Below, in pieces: positions 43,480-53,200 of a stretch of 64,000 bases of DNA. The stretch is taken from contig CAZIUE010000001.1 of NCBI GenBank assembly GCA_964542535.1, positions 248,001-312,000 on the forward strand, in the 5' to 3' direction. Numbering within the stretch: the first letter of the stretch is position 1; each line of letters starts with the position of its first letter. Made by a program: the position numbers and the translations under genes. Below the pieces are notes generated by a model, which worked only from the letters and a program-made list of their open reading frames with translations, was not told where the DNA came from and did no database searches. The stretch is from Pseudopelobacter sp964542535. GTDB taxonomy: Bacteria > Desulfobacterota > Desulfuromonadia > Geobacterales > Pseudopelobacteraceae.

Positions 43480-45226
43480 CGGCATGCTCAGGTTCAGCGG
43501 CATTGCCGCTTCGCCCGGTATCTCGGTGGGCAGACTGCGCATCGTCGATCGGCGCCATATCTCCGTTGAGGAATATGTTGTCAGGGGTGATGCGCTGGCG
43601 GCCGAGGAGGAACGTCTGCAGGCGGGGATTGCCCGCACCAGGGCCGAGCTGCTCACCCTCAAGGAACGGCTCAAGGAAACCGCCGGCGACGACCACCTCT
43701 TCTTTATCGACACCCACCTGATGATCCTGGCGGACGAGCGTCTCTACGGCGAGGCCGCGGCCCATATCACTACGGACCGGATCAACGCCGAGGGGGCTCT
43801 GCGCAGGACCCTCCAGAAATACCGCGAGTACTTCGCCGGAATCGACGACCCCTACCTGCGTGAGCGGATCAGCGACGTTGAGACGGTCATCGATAAGATC
43901 ATGCGCAACATGGTCGGGGAGCCCCATGTCCCCATAGTTCCCGACGGTGATCACACCATTGTCGTGGCCCATGACATCTCTCCCGCGGACATTCTGCAGA
44001 TGGACCGCGAGCGCATCATCGGCTTCGTCACCGAGGTGGGGGGGAAAACCTCCCATACCTCGATCCTGGCGCGCGCCTTTGACCTGCCGGCGGTTGTCGG
44101 CGTTGAAGGGATCGCCGACAGGCCGCTGGACGGGATGCCGGCCATCCTTGACGGCCTCGACGGCATCCTGATCGTCAATCCCGATAGCGCCACCTTCCTG
44201 GAACACCTCCAGCGCAAACGGTACTACGAATACGTTGAGTCAGGGTTGCTCAGGCTTGCGGAACTGCCGCCCGAGACCCGGGACGGCCGGCGAATTCTGC
44301 TGAAGGGGAACGTTGAGGTGCCGGAGGAGGGACCGTCGGTGCTGCGCCACGGCGGCGAAGGGGTCGGTCTCTACCGGACCGAAATACTGTTCATGAACCG
44401 GCGGGAGATGCCCGGGGAGGAGGAGCAGTACCAGGTTTATGCCGCCATGCAGCGTGCCGTTGCTCCCCATCCCCTCACCATCAGGACCCTGGACGCGGGT
44501 GGCGATAAACTGCTGGACGGCCTGCTGCACCCCGCGGAGCAGAACCCCGCCTTGGGGCTGCGGGCGATCCGCCTGGCGTTGCGCATGCCCGACGAGTTCA
44601 GGAAACAGCTGCGGGCGATTCTCCGGGTCAGTGCCCACGGGGACGTGCGCATCATGTTCCCCATGATCTCCTGCCTGGAGGAGCTGCGCAGCGCCCGTCA
44701 GGTGCTCGATCAGGCCAAGGAGGAGCTCGGCGCGGCCGGAATCCCCTTTGATCCCGGTATCAGGGTGGGGATCATGATCGAGGTCCCCTCGGCGGTGCTG
44801 GTCTCTGATCTGCTGGCCCGGGAATCGGACTTCTTCAGCGTTGGTACCAACGACCTGATTCAGTACACCCTGGCCATCGACCGTTCCAATGAACACCTGG
44901 TCTCCCTGTACCAGCCGCTCCATCCGGCGGTGCTGCGATCCCTGCGCACCGTGGTGGAGGCGGCCCGCGACGCCGGCATCCCGGCCTGCATCTGCGGCGA
45001 AATGGCCGGTGATCCGCTTTACCTTCCGGTGCTGCTCGGCCTCGGTTTTGACGAGCTTTCCATGGGGTCCGCCTCCATCCCGCGGGTGAAACGGATGCTG
45101 CGCTGCTGCGACATGGGGCGGGCCGCCGAAGTCGCCGGCGCCTGCCTGGGATTTTCCACTGCCGAGCAGGTTGATCTGTTCCTGAAGGACGCCATCGCCA
45201 CGACATTTTCCGATTCTCTGGACTGA
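43460..45226 (+). CDS. ptsI: PTS enzyme I (phosphoenolpyruvate-protein phosphotransferase)
   Basis: 588 residues. The phosphohistidine is H199 in GGKTSHTSILAR; the PEP-binding TIM barrel has LYRTEILFMNR, MFPMISCLEEL, FSVGTNDLIQYTLAIDRSN and the catalytic Cys in CICGEMAGDP. It passes phosphate from PEP to HPr. Overlaps ptsH by 20 bases and precedes pilD by only four bases, joining the PTS and pilus genes into one apparent transcription unit. Confidence 0.96.
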   Translation: MDSVKNSGMLRFSGIAASPGISVGRLRIVDRRHISVEEYVVRGDALAAEEERLQAGIARTRAELLTLKERLKETAGDDHLFFIDTHLMILADERLYGEAAAHITTDRINAEGALRRTLQKYREYFAGIDDPYLRERISDVETVIDKIMRNMVGEPHVPIVPDGDHTIVVAHDISPADILQMDRERIIGFVTEVGGKTSHTSILARAFDLPAVVGVEGIADRPLDGMPAILDGLDGILIVNPDSATFLEHLQRKRYYEYVESGLLRLAELPPETRDGRRILLKGNVEVPEEGPSVLRHGGEGVGLYRTEILFMNRREMPGEEEQYQVYAAMQRAVAPHPLTIRTLDAGGDKLLDGLLHPAEQNPALGLRAIRLALRMPDEFRKQLRAILRVSAHGDVRIMFPMISCLEELRSARQVLDQAKEELGAAGIPFDPGIRVGIMIEVPSAVLVSDLLARESDFFSVGTNDLIQYTLAIDRSNEHLVSLYQPLHPAVLRSLRTVVEAARDAGIPACICGEMAGDPLYLPVLLGLGFDELSMGSASIPRVKRMLRCCDMGRAAEVAGACLGFSTAEQVDLFLKDAIATTFSDSLD

Positions 45227-45230
45227 TCCC

Positions 45231-46010
45231 ATGACACAGCAACTCTTGTTCTCGATATTCTCCTTCATTCTTGGCGCGGTCGTCGGCTCCTTCCTCAACG
45301 TCTGCATCTGCCGTCTGCCGCGGGACGAGTCGGTCGTGTCGCCCCCCTCCCACTGCCCGGGATGCGGTTACCTCATTCGCTGGTACGACAATATTCCGCT
45401 GCTGAGCTACCTCATGCTGCGCGGCAGGTGCCGCGGCTGCGGTGAACGCATCTCTCCGCGCTACCCCCTGGTGGAACTGCTCAACGCCCTGCTGAGCCTG
45501 GCGCTGTATCTCCGCTTTGGCCCGACGCTGGTGTTTTGCGGCCTGTTCGTCTTCTGCTCCGCCCTGGTTGCCATAACCTTCATCGATCTGGAGCATCAGA
45601 TCATTCCCGATGAGATCTCCCTGTCCGGCATCGTGCTCGGATTCGTCGTTTCCTTTTTTCTGGCGGAGCCCGGCTGGCTGAACTCGCTTCTGGGCATACT
45701 CCTGGGGGGGGGGAGCCTGCTCCTGGTGGCCTACGGCTACCAACTGCTGACCGGCAAGGAGGGCATGGGGGGAGGCGATATCAAGCTGCTGGCCATGATG
45801 GGGGCCTTTTTGGGCTGGAGATCGATTCCCTTCATCATCTTCGTCAGTTCGCTGGCCGGCTCCCTGATCGGTATTTCCCTGATGCTGATCCAGAAGAAGG
45901 ATTCGAAGCTGGCCATTCCCTTCGGCCCCTATCTTGCTCTGGGAGCCCTGCTGTACGTGTTTTACGGTCCCCGCCTGATCCGCTGGTACCTCACTCTGGG
46001 TGGCCTGTAG
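45231..46010 (+). CDS. pilD: Type IV prepilin peptidase/N-methyltransferase
   Basis: 259 residues. The zinc-binding cysteines lie in CPGCGYLIRWYDNIP and CRGCGERIS; the aspartyl protease residues lie in FIDLEHQIIPD and GMGGGDIKLL. About seven membrane segments. It cleaves and N-methylates the pilins encoded 10 kb downstream and any pseudopilins. A run of ten Gs at 45704-45713 lies mid-gene. Between ptsI (4 bases) and the histidine kinase gene (10 bases). Confidence 0.95.
   Translation: MTQQLLFSIFSFILGAVVGSFLNVCICRLPRDESVVSPPSHCPGCGYLIRWYDNIPLLSYLMLRGRCRGCGERISPRYPLVELLNALLSLALYLRFGPTLVFCGLFVFCSALVAITFIDLEHQIIPDEISLSGIVLGFVVSFFLAEPGWLNSLLGILLGGGSLLLVAYGYQLLTGKEGMGGGDIKLLAMMGAFLGWRSIPFIIFVSSLAGSLIGISLMLIQKKDSKLAIPFGPYLALGALLYVFYGPRLIRWYLTLGGL
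45704..45713 (+). repeat. Run of 10 G residues inside pilD
   Basis: Homopolymer encoding the Gly-Gly-Gly of LLGGGSLLL. Slippage would frameshift pilD and stop processing of all prepilins. Confidence 0.9.
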
Positions 46011-46020
46011 GGGGTAAGGC

Positions 46021-47538
46021 ATGCCGTGCCGCCGCCCGAGTCTGATCGTATCAATCATGGCCTTTCTGGGGGGGCTGCTGGTATTGACCTGGCTCTTGTT
46101 CAGCCTTCTGGCCTTCAAGACCGCGGCAAACGATCTGTACGACCAGAAAGCCGAACACGCACGCATGCTGCTGGCGACCTTCGTGAGCCAGCTTCCCGAC
46201 CCGATTCCCTCCTTCCCCGACGGTGTCATTGCTCCCGACTCATCCGCGTCCATCTACGCCCGGATACTGTCCGAAGAGCGGGCGTTCATCCGTCTGACCC
46301 TGCTGGACCGCAACCGTCGACCGATCTTCAGTGTCGGCCGGGAGGGATGCGACCTCCTGCTCCCCTTTGCCGGCCTCCCCGCCGACGCGGAGGGGAGCTT
46401 TCTGCGCAATGGCGGGAACGCCATTGCCTGCGTCATGAACGTCCCGCGGAACGGTCCGCCACTGGCCAGGGCCGGAGTTCTGATCTCGCTGGAGCCGGTC
46501 AGAGCCCGCCTCGCACGCACCAAGCAGTTGCTGGTGGCCTACTTTGTCCTTGATTTCGTTCTGCTGCTCGGCCTGGGCGCATTCGTCCTTTCCCGCATTG
46601 TCGTCAACCCCATAAACAGGCTGCTGGCCGCCACCGAGAGGATCACCGGCGGACAGTATGGTCAGAACCTGCCGGTTGCGGGCAGCTCCGAATTCGCCCG
46701 CCTGGCCGGTGCCTTTAACCAGATGTCCGTCACCCTGCTGCACAAGGAGCGCCAGGTCGCCCAGCAGGTGACCGCCCTGAAACAGACCAATGACGAGCTG
46801 CGTCAGGCGCGCGAGCGGGCATTCCGCTCGGAAAAGATGGCTTCCATCGGTCTGCTGGCGGCCGGCATGGCTCACGAGGTCGGTACGCCTCTGGCAGCCA
46901 TCATGGGCTATGCCGAGCTGCTGGAGGGAGATGAACAGGCGGACGAGGCCAGCCGAGACTACGGGCGCAGGATTTCCCAGGAGAGCGCCCGCATCGACCG
47001 CATCGTGCGCGGTCTCCTGGATTATTCCCACCCCAGGGGAAGTATCGTGGCGGCGGTGGATCTCCCCGGCGTGATCAGGGATTCCATCGAGCTCATGACC
47101 CAGCAGGGGGCCTTCAAACGAATTCGGGTCACCACCTACTTTCAGGAGGATCTTGCGCCGGCCCTTGCTGATAGCCATCAACTGCTACAGGTTCTGATCA
47201 ACCTGATGCTTAACAGTCGCGATGCCATGCCCGACGGGGGCAAGATCAGTGTACGGGCCACTAACGCGATCGAGAACCGGAGCGGCTCCCGACGGCGGGG
47301 GGTGCTGGTGGAGGTGCACGACAGCGGTAACGGCATCCCACCCGAACATCTGGAGAGTCTCTTCGAGCCCTTCTTCACCACCAAACCGCCCGGTAAGGGG
47401 ACCGGACTTGGTTTGGCCATTGCTGCCCGCATCATCGAAGGCTTTGGCGGAAGTATCCATGTGCGCAGCACCCTGGGCAGAGGGAGCTGCTTTTCGCTCT
47501 GGCTGCCGGCCGTCGCGGAACGGGGAACCGAATCATGA
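46021..47538 (+). CDS. Membrane-bound sensor histidine kinase (NtrB/ZraS-like)
   Basis: 505 residues. Membrane helices at ~12-32 and ~168-192 bracket a periplasmic sensing domain; HAMP follows (VVNPINRLLAATERITGGQY), then a coiled coil and HisKA with H285 in MAHEVGTPLAAIMGY, and HATPase_c with LMLNSRDAMPDGG and GKGTGLGLAIAARII. The H box is of the class that partners with NtrC-type regulators. It overlaps the regulator gene by four bases. It could be called PilS-like from position, but a true pilS usually lies beside pilA. Confidence 0.93.
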   Translation: MPCRRPSLIVSIMAFLGGLLVLTWLLFSLLAFKTAANDLYDQKAEHARMLLATFVSQLPDPIPSFPDGVIAPDSSASIYARILSEERAFIRLTLLDRNRRPIFSVGREGCDLLLPFAGLPADAEGSFLRNGGNAIACVMNVPRNGPPLARAGVLISLEPVRARLARTKQLLVAYFVLDFVLLLGLGAFVLSRIVVNPINRLLAATERITGGQYGQNLPVAGSSEFARLAGAFNQMSVTLLHKERQVAQQVTALKQTNDELRQARERAFRSEKMASIGLLAAGMAHEVGTPLAAIMGYAELLEGDEQADEASRDYGRRISQESARIDRIVRGLLDYSHPRGSIVAAVDLPGVIRDSIELMTQQGAFKRIRVTTYFQEDLAPALADSHQLLQVLINLMLNSRDAMPDGGKISVRATNAIENRSGSRRRGVLVEVHDSGNGIPPEHLESLFEPFFTTKPPGKGTGLGLAIAARIIEGFGGSIHVRSTLGRGSCFSLWLPAVAERGTES

Positions 47539-48902
47539 ATGAAGCGAAGCATATTCTGATCATCGATGACGAGGAAAACCTGCGCCACATGCTGTCGGTG
47601 ATGCTCTCCCGTCAGGGGTACCGGGTGGACGGCGCGGCGGATGGCGTCCAGGGACTGGCCGCCCTGCGCGGCACGGTCTACGATTTCGTGCTCTGTGATA
47701 TCCGCATGCCGGAGATGGATGGCAGGGCTTTCCTGGAAGAGGCCCTGCGCCAGCAGGTCACGTCGCCCATCATCATGATGTCCGCCTACGGTACGGTTGC
47801 GACGGCGGTGGAGTGCATGAAACATGGCGCCTATGACTACATCTCCAAGCCGTTCAAGAAGGACGAGATCGTCATGGTGCTGAAAAAGGCCGAAGAGCGG
47901 GAACGCCTGAAGGACGAGAACAGGCGCCTGCGGTCTGTGGCAACGGGCCGCTTCAACCACGGCGGCATCATCAGCCGCAACGCCAGGATGGAAGAAATAT
48001 TCGGTAAGATTCGCCGGGTTGCCGGTTTGAAAACGACCGTCCTGATCCTGGGGGAGTCGGGTACCGGCAAGGAACTGGTGGCCCGCGCCGTGCATGACAA
48101 CGGCCGGCGCGCCGCCAGAGCCTTCGTGGCGGTGAACTGCGGGGCTATCCCCGAAAACCTGTTGGAGAGCGAGTTGTTCGGTCACGTGCGGGGCGCCTTT
48201 ACCAGCGCCACCGGTGACAAGGCTGGGCTCTTCGAGCAGGCTGACGGTGGAACGCTCTTTCTGGACGAGGTTGGTGAGATGCCGCTGGCGCTGCAAGTGA
48301 AGCTGCTGCGGGTACTCCAGGAGGAGGAGATCCGCCGGGTGGGGGCCTCCGTATCCAGCCGGATCGACGTGCGCATCGTGTCGGCCACCTCGCGTGATCT
48401 GGAGGCGGATGTCCAGGCAGGGCGTTTCCGCGAAGATCTCTATTTTCGGCTGAACGTCTTCTGTCTCCGTCTCCCCCCCCTGAGAGAACGGGTGGAGGAC
48501 ATTCCACTGCTGGCGGAACATTTTCTGGGGAATGCACTGCGCGACCGGGAACCGGGGAGCATGCGCATAGAACCGGATGCCATGCGCAGCCTCATGTCCT
48601 ATGCCTGGCCAGGTAACATCCGTGAACTGGAAAATGCCATCGAGCATGCCGCTATTCTCTGCGAAAACGGCAGCATCACCAACGACTGTCTCCCCCGGAC
48701 GCTCAGATCCGAGGCAGCGCCGCAACCATTGGTGAAAGGAACCGAGGAACTTTCCATCAAGAAGGCCGAAGCTGCCATGGAGCGGGAGCTGATCGGAAAG
48801 GCCCTGGCCAGGACCGGCGGGAACCGCACCCAGGCGGCCCGGATACTGGAGATTAGCCACCGCTCCCTGCTTTACAAACTCAAGGACTATGGTATCGACT
48901 AG
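47535..48902 (+). CDS. NtrC-family sigma-54-dependent response regulator
   Basis: 455 residues. Receiver domain with phosphoacceptor D55 (LCDIRMPEMDG), AAA+ domain with Walker A GESGTGKE, sigma-54 contact loop GAFTSA at 220-225 (Ser in place of the second Gly of GAFTGA), DGGTLFLDEVGEM, and a Fis-type helix-turn-helix (GGNRTQAARILEISHRSLLYK). It should activate sigma-54 promoters; a near-perfect one lies 120 bases downstream with two enhancer-like repeats between. The first repeat begins at the base after the stop codon. Confidence 0.95.
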   Translation: MNEAKHILIIDDEENLRHMLSVMLSRQGYRVDGAADGVQGLAALRGTVYDFVLCDIRMPEMDGRAFLEEALRQQVTSPIIMMSAYGTVATAVECMKHGAYDYISKPFKKDEIVMVLKKAEERERLKDENRRLRSVATGRFNHGGIISRNARMEEIFGKIRRVAGLKTTVLILGESGTGKELVARAVHDNGRRAARAFVAVNCGAIPENLLESELFGHVRGAFTSATGDKAGLFEQADGGTLFLDEVGEMPLALQVKLLRVLQEEEIRRVGASVSSRIDVRIVSATSRDLEADVQAGRFREDLYFRLNVFCLRLPPLRERVEDIPLLAEHFLGNALRDREPGSMRIEPDAMRSLMSYAWPGNIRELENAIEHAAILCENGSITNDCLPRTLRSEAAPQPLVKGTEELSIKKAEAAMERELIGKALARTGGNRTQAARILEISHRSLLYKLKDYGID

Positions 48903-48957
48903 GCAAAATTTGCGCTCTTTCTGGGCTGATTTCAACCGGAACTATGCAAAATATGCG
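48903..48957 (+). promoter_or_regulatory. Pair of enhancer-like repeats upstream of the sigma-54 promoter
   Basis: GCAAAATTTGCG (48903-48914) and GCAAAATATGCG (48946-48957) differ at one base and are 43 bases apart, about four helical turns. Each has GCA/TGC dyad arms. They lie about 95-140 bases before the predicted start, the usual distance for NtrC-type activator sites. Confidence 0.55.
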
Positions 48958-49021
48958 TGGTCTTGCGCGCCGCTCCCGGAATAGTTGCGAAAAAACGATA
49001 TGATGCTGTTGTGACTTAGCG

Positions 49022-49037
49022 TGGCATACAGTTTGCT
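49022..49037 (+). promoter_or_regulatory. Sigma-54 (-24/-12) promoter of the pilY1 operon
   Basis: TGGCA (49022-49026), six bases, TTGCT (49033-49037): exact -24 and -12 elements at the required spacing. The predicted start near 49048 leaves a 28-base leader with AAAGGAT before the ATG at 49076. The rpoN gene and an NtrC-type activator are in the same window. Confidence 0.85.
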
Positions 49038-49075
49038 AGCCTTCCATGGCTCAGCCACCTTGGAAAGGATTTGCC

Positions 49076-49864
49076 ATGTCCATGCCAGCATTCACCCTCC
49101 TCCTGATCTCTCTGACGCTCTTCCTGCCCGCGCAGCTCCTGGCCACGACCGGCCACGGCGGCCAGTGCGCCTCCTGCCATACCCTTACGGAAAAAGAAGC
49201 CACAGAATTGATCAAGGGGGTTGGCGGCACGGTTACCTCGGTCAAACCGTCCCCTGCCGCGGGACTTTTCGAGATGATGGTGGAGCGGGACGGCCAGAAG
49301 GGGCTGCTTTTCATGGACTTTGCCAAGAAACACCTTGTCCAGGGAATGGTGTTCGATCGTACAACCCTTGAACCGGCGCCGGCGCATAGGGCAGAGGTCC
49401 CTCCCCCCAAACAGCAGGCTCCTCTGGATGTGCGCACCATTCCCACCGCTGGTGCCGTCAACATGGGCAACCCGAAGGGAACGAAGCGGCTGTACGTTTT
49501 TACCGATCCGGACTGTCCCTACTGCCGAAAGGGGCACGAGGAACTGAAAAAACTTGCCCGGATCACGCCTGACCTGGCTATCTTCGTCGTGCTCTATCCG
49601 CTGCCCATGCACCCCGACTCGTTCGACAAATGCCGCGCCATTGTGGAAGCCGGGAGCGTTGCTATACTTGACAAGGCGTTCGCGGGCGGATCGGTGCCCA
49701 AACCGAAGGGAGCGGGGAGCAAAAAACTGATCGAGGAAAATCTGGCGTTTGCCAACGCGAGCGGCATCTCAGCAACCCCAACCCTGGTCATGCCCAACGG
49801 CAGGATTGAGGTGGGGATGCGGGATGCTGACACGCTGAAGAAGATGCTGACCGCAGCACATTGA
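49076..49864 (+). CDS. DsbC-like secreted thioredoxin-fold protein with CxxCH motif
   Basis: 262 residues from the ATG at 49076. A signal peptide (MSMPAFTLLLISLTLFLPAQLLA) is followed by C31-A-S-C34-H35, a c-type heme or metal-binding pattern, then a DsbC-like dimerisation part, and a thioredoxin fold with active site C147-P-Y-C150 (DPDCPYCRKGHEEL) and cis-Pro region SATPTLVMPNGR. It probably isomerises or reduces disulfides in the periplasm. As first gene of the sigma-54 operon leading to PilY1 and the minor pilins, it may help fold them. Confidence 0.85.
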   Translation: MSMPAFTLLLISLTLFLPAQLLATTGHGGQCASCHTLTEKEATELIKGVGGTVTSVKPSPAAGLFEMMVERDGQKGLLFMDFAKKHLVQGMVFDRTTLEPAPAHRAEVPPPKQQAPLDVRTIPTAGAVNMGNPKGTKRLYVFTDPDCPYCRKGHEELKKLARITPDLAIFVVLYPLPMHPDSFDKCRAIVEAGSVAILDKAFAGGSVPKPKGAGSKKLIEENLAFANASGISATPTLVMPNGRIEVGMRDADTLKKMLTAAH

Positions 49865-49909
49865 TCGTCAGATTTCGCGGTTTTCCGGTTCCGAAAGGAG
49901 ATATGCGCA

Positions 49910-50215
49910 ATGAAGGAAAAACTGAGACTACTGGTGGTGATTTTGGTGAGCCTCTTCCTGTTTCTGACTTCATCCGTGGCAATGGCGCAGCAGACGGTGT
50001 TTTATGGGGTTCTGGTGGATGTGAAGCGTGACCGGCTCACGGTCATGGACAGGAAGGGACATACGGAGAGCTACCGGATTGCCGATGATACGCTGGTAAC
50101 GAACCGTGACGGCAGCAACACCCGCATCGAGCGCTTCAGCGCCGGCACCAGGCTTTCCGTCACCGCCCAGAACGGGACGGCCCGTGTTGTCTCCATCCAG
50201 GAGGTGCCGAAATGA
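49910..50215 (+). CDS. Small secreted protein of unknown function
   Basis: 101 residues with a signal peptide (LRLLVVILVSLFLFLTSSVAMA). The mature ~75 residues are beta-rich (FYGVLVDVKRDRLTVMDRKG, GTRLSVTAQNGTARVVSIQE), resembling small OB/SH3-like periplasmic domains. A GAAAGGAG site precedes the ATG. The stop overlaps the pilY1 start (ATGA), so it is made together with PilY1 and may be an accessory protein. Confidence 0.75.
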   Translation: MKEKLRLLVVILVSLFLFLTSSVAMAQQTVFYGVLVDVKRDRLTVMDRKGHTESYRIADDTLVTNRDGSNTRIERFSAGTRLSVTAQNGTARVVSIQEVPK

Positions 50216-53200
50216 GGCGGCTATTTCTGCAGATCGCCCTTCTCTCATTTTTACTTTGCGTTGGACTGCGCGTCACTGAGGCTGAAGCCTATTACGTCTC
50301 ATCGACTACTCCTGCGGATGACCCTTCCTATCTAACACCGGTAGCGGTGGATACGGTAATTGAGTTTGTTTTTTCCAATAACGTTTACTGGAGCGAGATT
50401 TATAACAATAAAAAACTGCGTATAACTCTGCGTCAGAAGAATACGACGGCGAACCTGCTCAGCCCTTCGAATTTTGAACGCTGGTCTACGGCCCTGAGCA
50501 GCTGGGTTGCTCCCAATTTTGGGTTTAAAAACGGGGTCAAGTACCGAGCATACCCATCGGCTGAACTGCTGCCTGATACGGAATACGAACTGGTCTTTTC
50601 ATGGAAAATAATGGATGCCGATGACGATACGCTTGGAACATCTGATACCATTATTCGTTTCAAAACCGCCGCTGCTACTCCCCCTGCGGCAACTATTCTC
50701 GATAATGATCCCGCGAATGGTGCCACCAACATTGCCCTGAACCTTTCCGAGATCACGGTCCGATTCGACCAGCAGGTTGATTCGACAACGGGGGGGAGCA
50801 CTTCCATAGTCAATTCGACAAATTTCTCCGTTTCCCCTCCGGTGAGCGGTACCTATTCCTACGATTCAGGCGCGGCCCAAGGTAAACTGACGCTCTCTTC
50901 GGCGCTTGCCGCCAGCACCACCTACACGGTGACGGTTAATAACGTCAAGGACGCCAACGGCCAGACGGTTGCCGGCCAGCCCTACACCTGGACATTCACC
51001 ACCCGCTCCAGCGACACCACCAGGCCGACTGCCAGCGTGGTTACCCCCACGGCCACGACATCCATTCCCGTCAGTCAGGATTTTATCATCCAGTTCAGTG
51101 AGGCCATGGACCCGGCCAGCATCACCGCCGCCAATATCTACATCTCCGGTGTGACCGGGACGGTTACCTATGACAGCATCAACAACAGGGCTACACTCAC
51201 GCCCAGTTCTTCACTCGGATACAGCACTGACTATACCCTGACTGTTACTTCTTCCGTCAGGGATTTGTCGCTGAATACCATGCTCAACCCGCTGACATTC
51301 TCCTTCACTACTGTGCAGTATACGACTCCGGCGGCCATGAACGAATACTGCCAGATCCCCCCCTTCATCTCCGGCGGCTCGGTCAAACCGAACGTGCTGC
51401 TCATGGTTGATAATTCAGGCAGCATGAACGAGTTCGCCTACAAAAATAAAGGGTACGGCGACAGCAACTACGATACCAGCTACGACAGCTCCAAGAGCTA
51501 TTACGGCTACTTTGACACGGCCTATATGTATCAGTACTCCACCTCAGCCAGTGGTCACTTCAAGATCGATACATCAAAAACCATGGACAGGGAGAGCTTC
51601 TGGTCCGGCAACTTCCTGAACTGGCTGACCATGAGGCGGGTAGATGTGGTTCGTAAAGTGCTGGTGGGAGGCAAGATCACTCCTCGGTCCGTTGCCAACG
51701 CAAACTACGCCCTGATTCATAGTGGACCTGACCGTGATTACTATAAGCGCTACGGAAATAACTACTATATCGTTGATGATGGTAAGATCTACTCCTGCGG
51801 AACCACCGCTAACTGTTCGAAAAGTAGTGCAACCACCTACAACGGTAAGATTTACGTGGGCGACAATCCTCCGGATGAGGGGCTGATCGTCAAGATGTGG
51901 GACAAGATCAACTTTGGGATCATGTTCTATAATACCGGCAACAGGTTCGAGGATAGCCAGAACAAAGTCCGCGACGGTGGTTACCCTGCGGTGGATCTCG
52001 GCTCCACCGGTACCAACCTGGTAACCCAGGTGGAAAATACCGACCCGAGTACCTGGACTCCCCTGGGGGAAACCTTCTATGAGGCGACCCGTTATTTCAT
52101 GGCCACCGACAGCGCCTACAACGGCGGTACCTACAGCGGTAAAGATCCCATTGCCCACAGCTGCCAGAAGAACTTCGTCCTGATTCTGACCGATGGCGAA
52201 GCCACCAAAGACCGGAACCTGCCGGGCGGCAACTGGGGAACCCCCATCACCGATTCGAATTTCAACGTGAAGACCTGGATGGACAAGATTGCCGCAAACG
52301 AGGGTTATACCAGCCAGTGGAACGTATCGCCCAATACCGATGAGGGTTCGTATTACTTGGAAGGGGCTGCCTACTGGGCACACATGAACGACCTGCGCAG
52401 CGATACTCTGGGAAAGAGCAACATAAGCTCGAACCAGAACATTACCACCTATGCCGTGTATGCCTTCGACGATTCCAACCTGGGACGTGACTTGCTACAG
52501 AAAACCTGCAAGTACGGCGGGTTCGAGGATTCGGATGGGACCGGCAAGCCGGACCAGCAATCCAAATGGGACCGTGACGCGAACGGAGTGCCGGACACCT
52601 ACTACGAGGCTCAGGATGGCAGCAAACTTGAGGGAGAACTGCTGGCTGCGCTGCTGGATATCCTGACCCGGGTTTCGTCCGGAACCGCGGCGTCCATCCT
52701 CAACAACAGCGAGGGGAGTGGCGCCAGCCTGCTGCAGGCGGTTTTCTATCCCAAAAAAGCTTTCGGGAATGGTACCGAGGTGAGCTGGATCGGCGAGATG
52801 CAGAACCTGTGGTACTACCTCGATCCCTATCTGCAACTCAGCACGATTCGCGTGGATACGACGAGCGACTACAAGCTGAATCTGAAGGATGATAATATCG
52901 CCCAGTTCTATTTCGATGGGGACAAGACCCGGGTCATGCTGCTGAAGGATGTCAAAGGGGATGGAACCCAGCTCACCCAGCTGGGAGCATCCTATGACCC
53001 TGACGATACCGCGAATGTCAAAAGTCTGTGGCGGGCCGGTCGTCTGCTCTGGTCCCGTGACCTTTCCAACGACGACCGTACCATATTCACCCATACCGGC
53101 GTCTCAACGCTCGATATTCTGAAGAATTCGGCTAACGAGAATACGAATATGGCCAGCTTTGAGAGCAGTGTGCTCAAGGATGACACCACGATCCAGGGAT

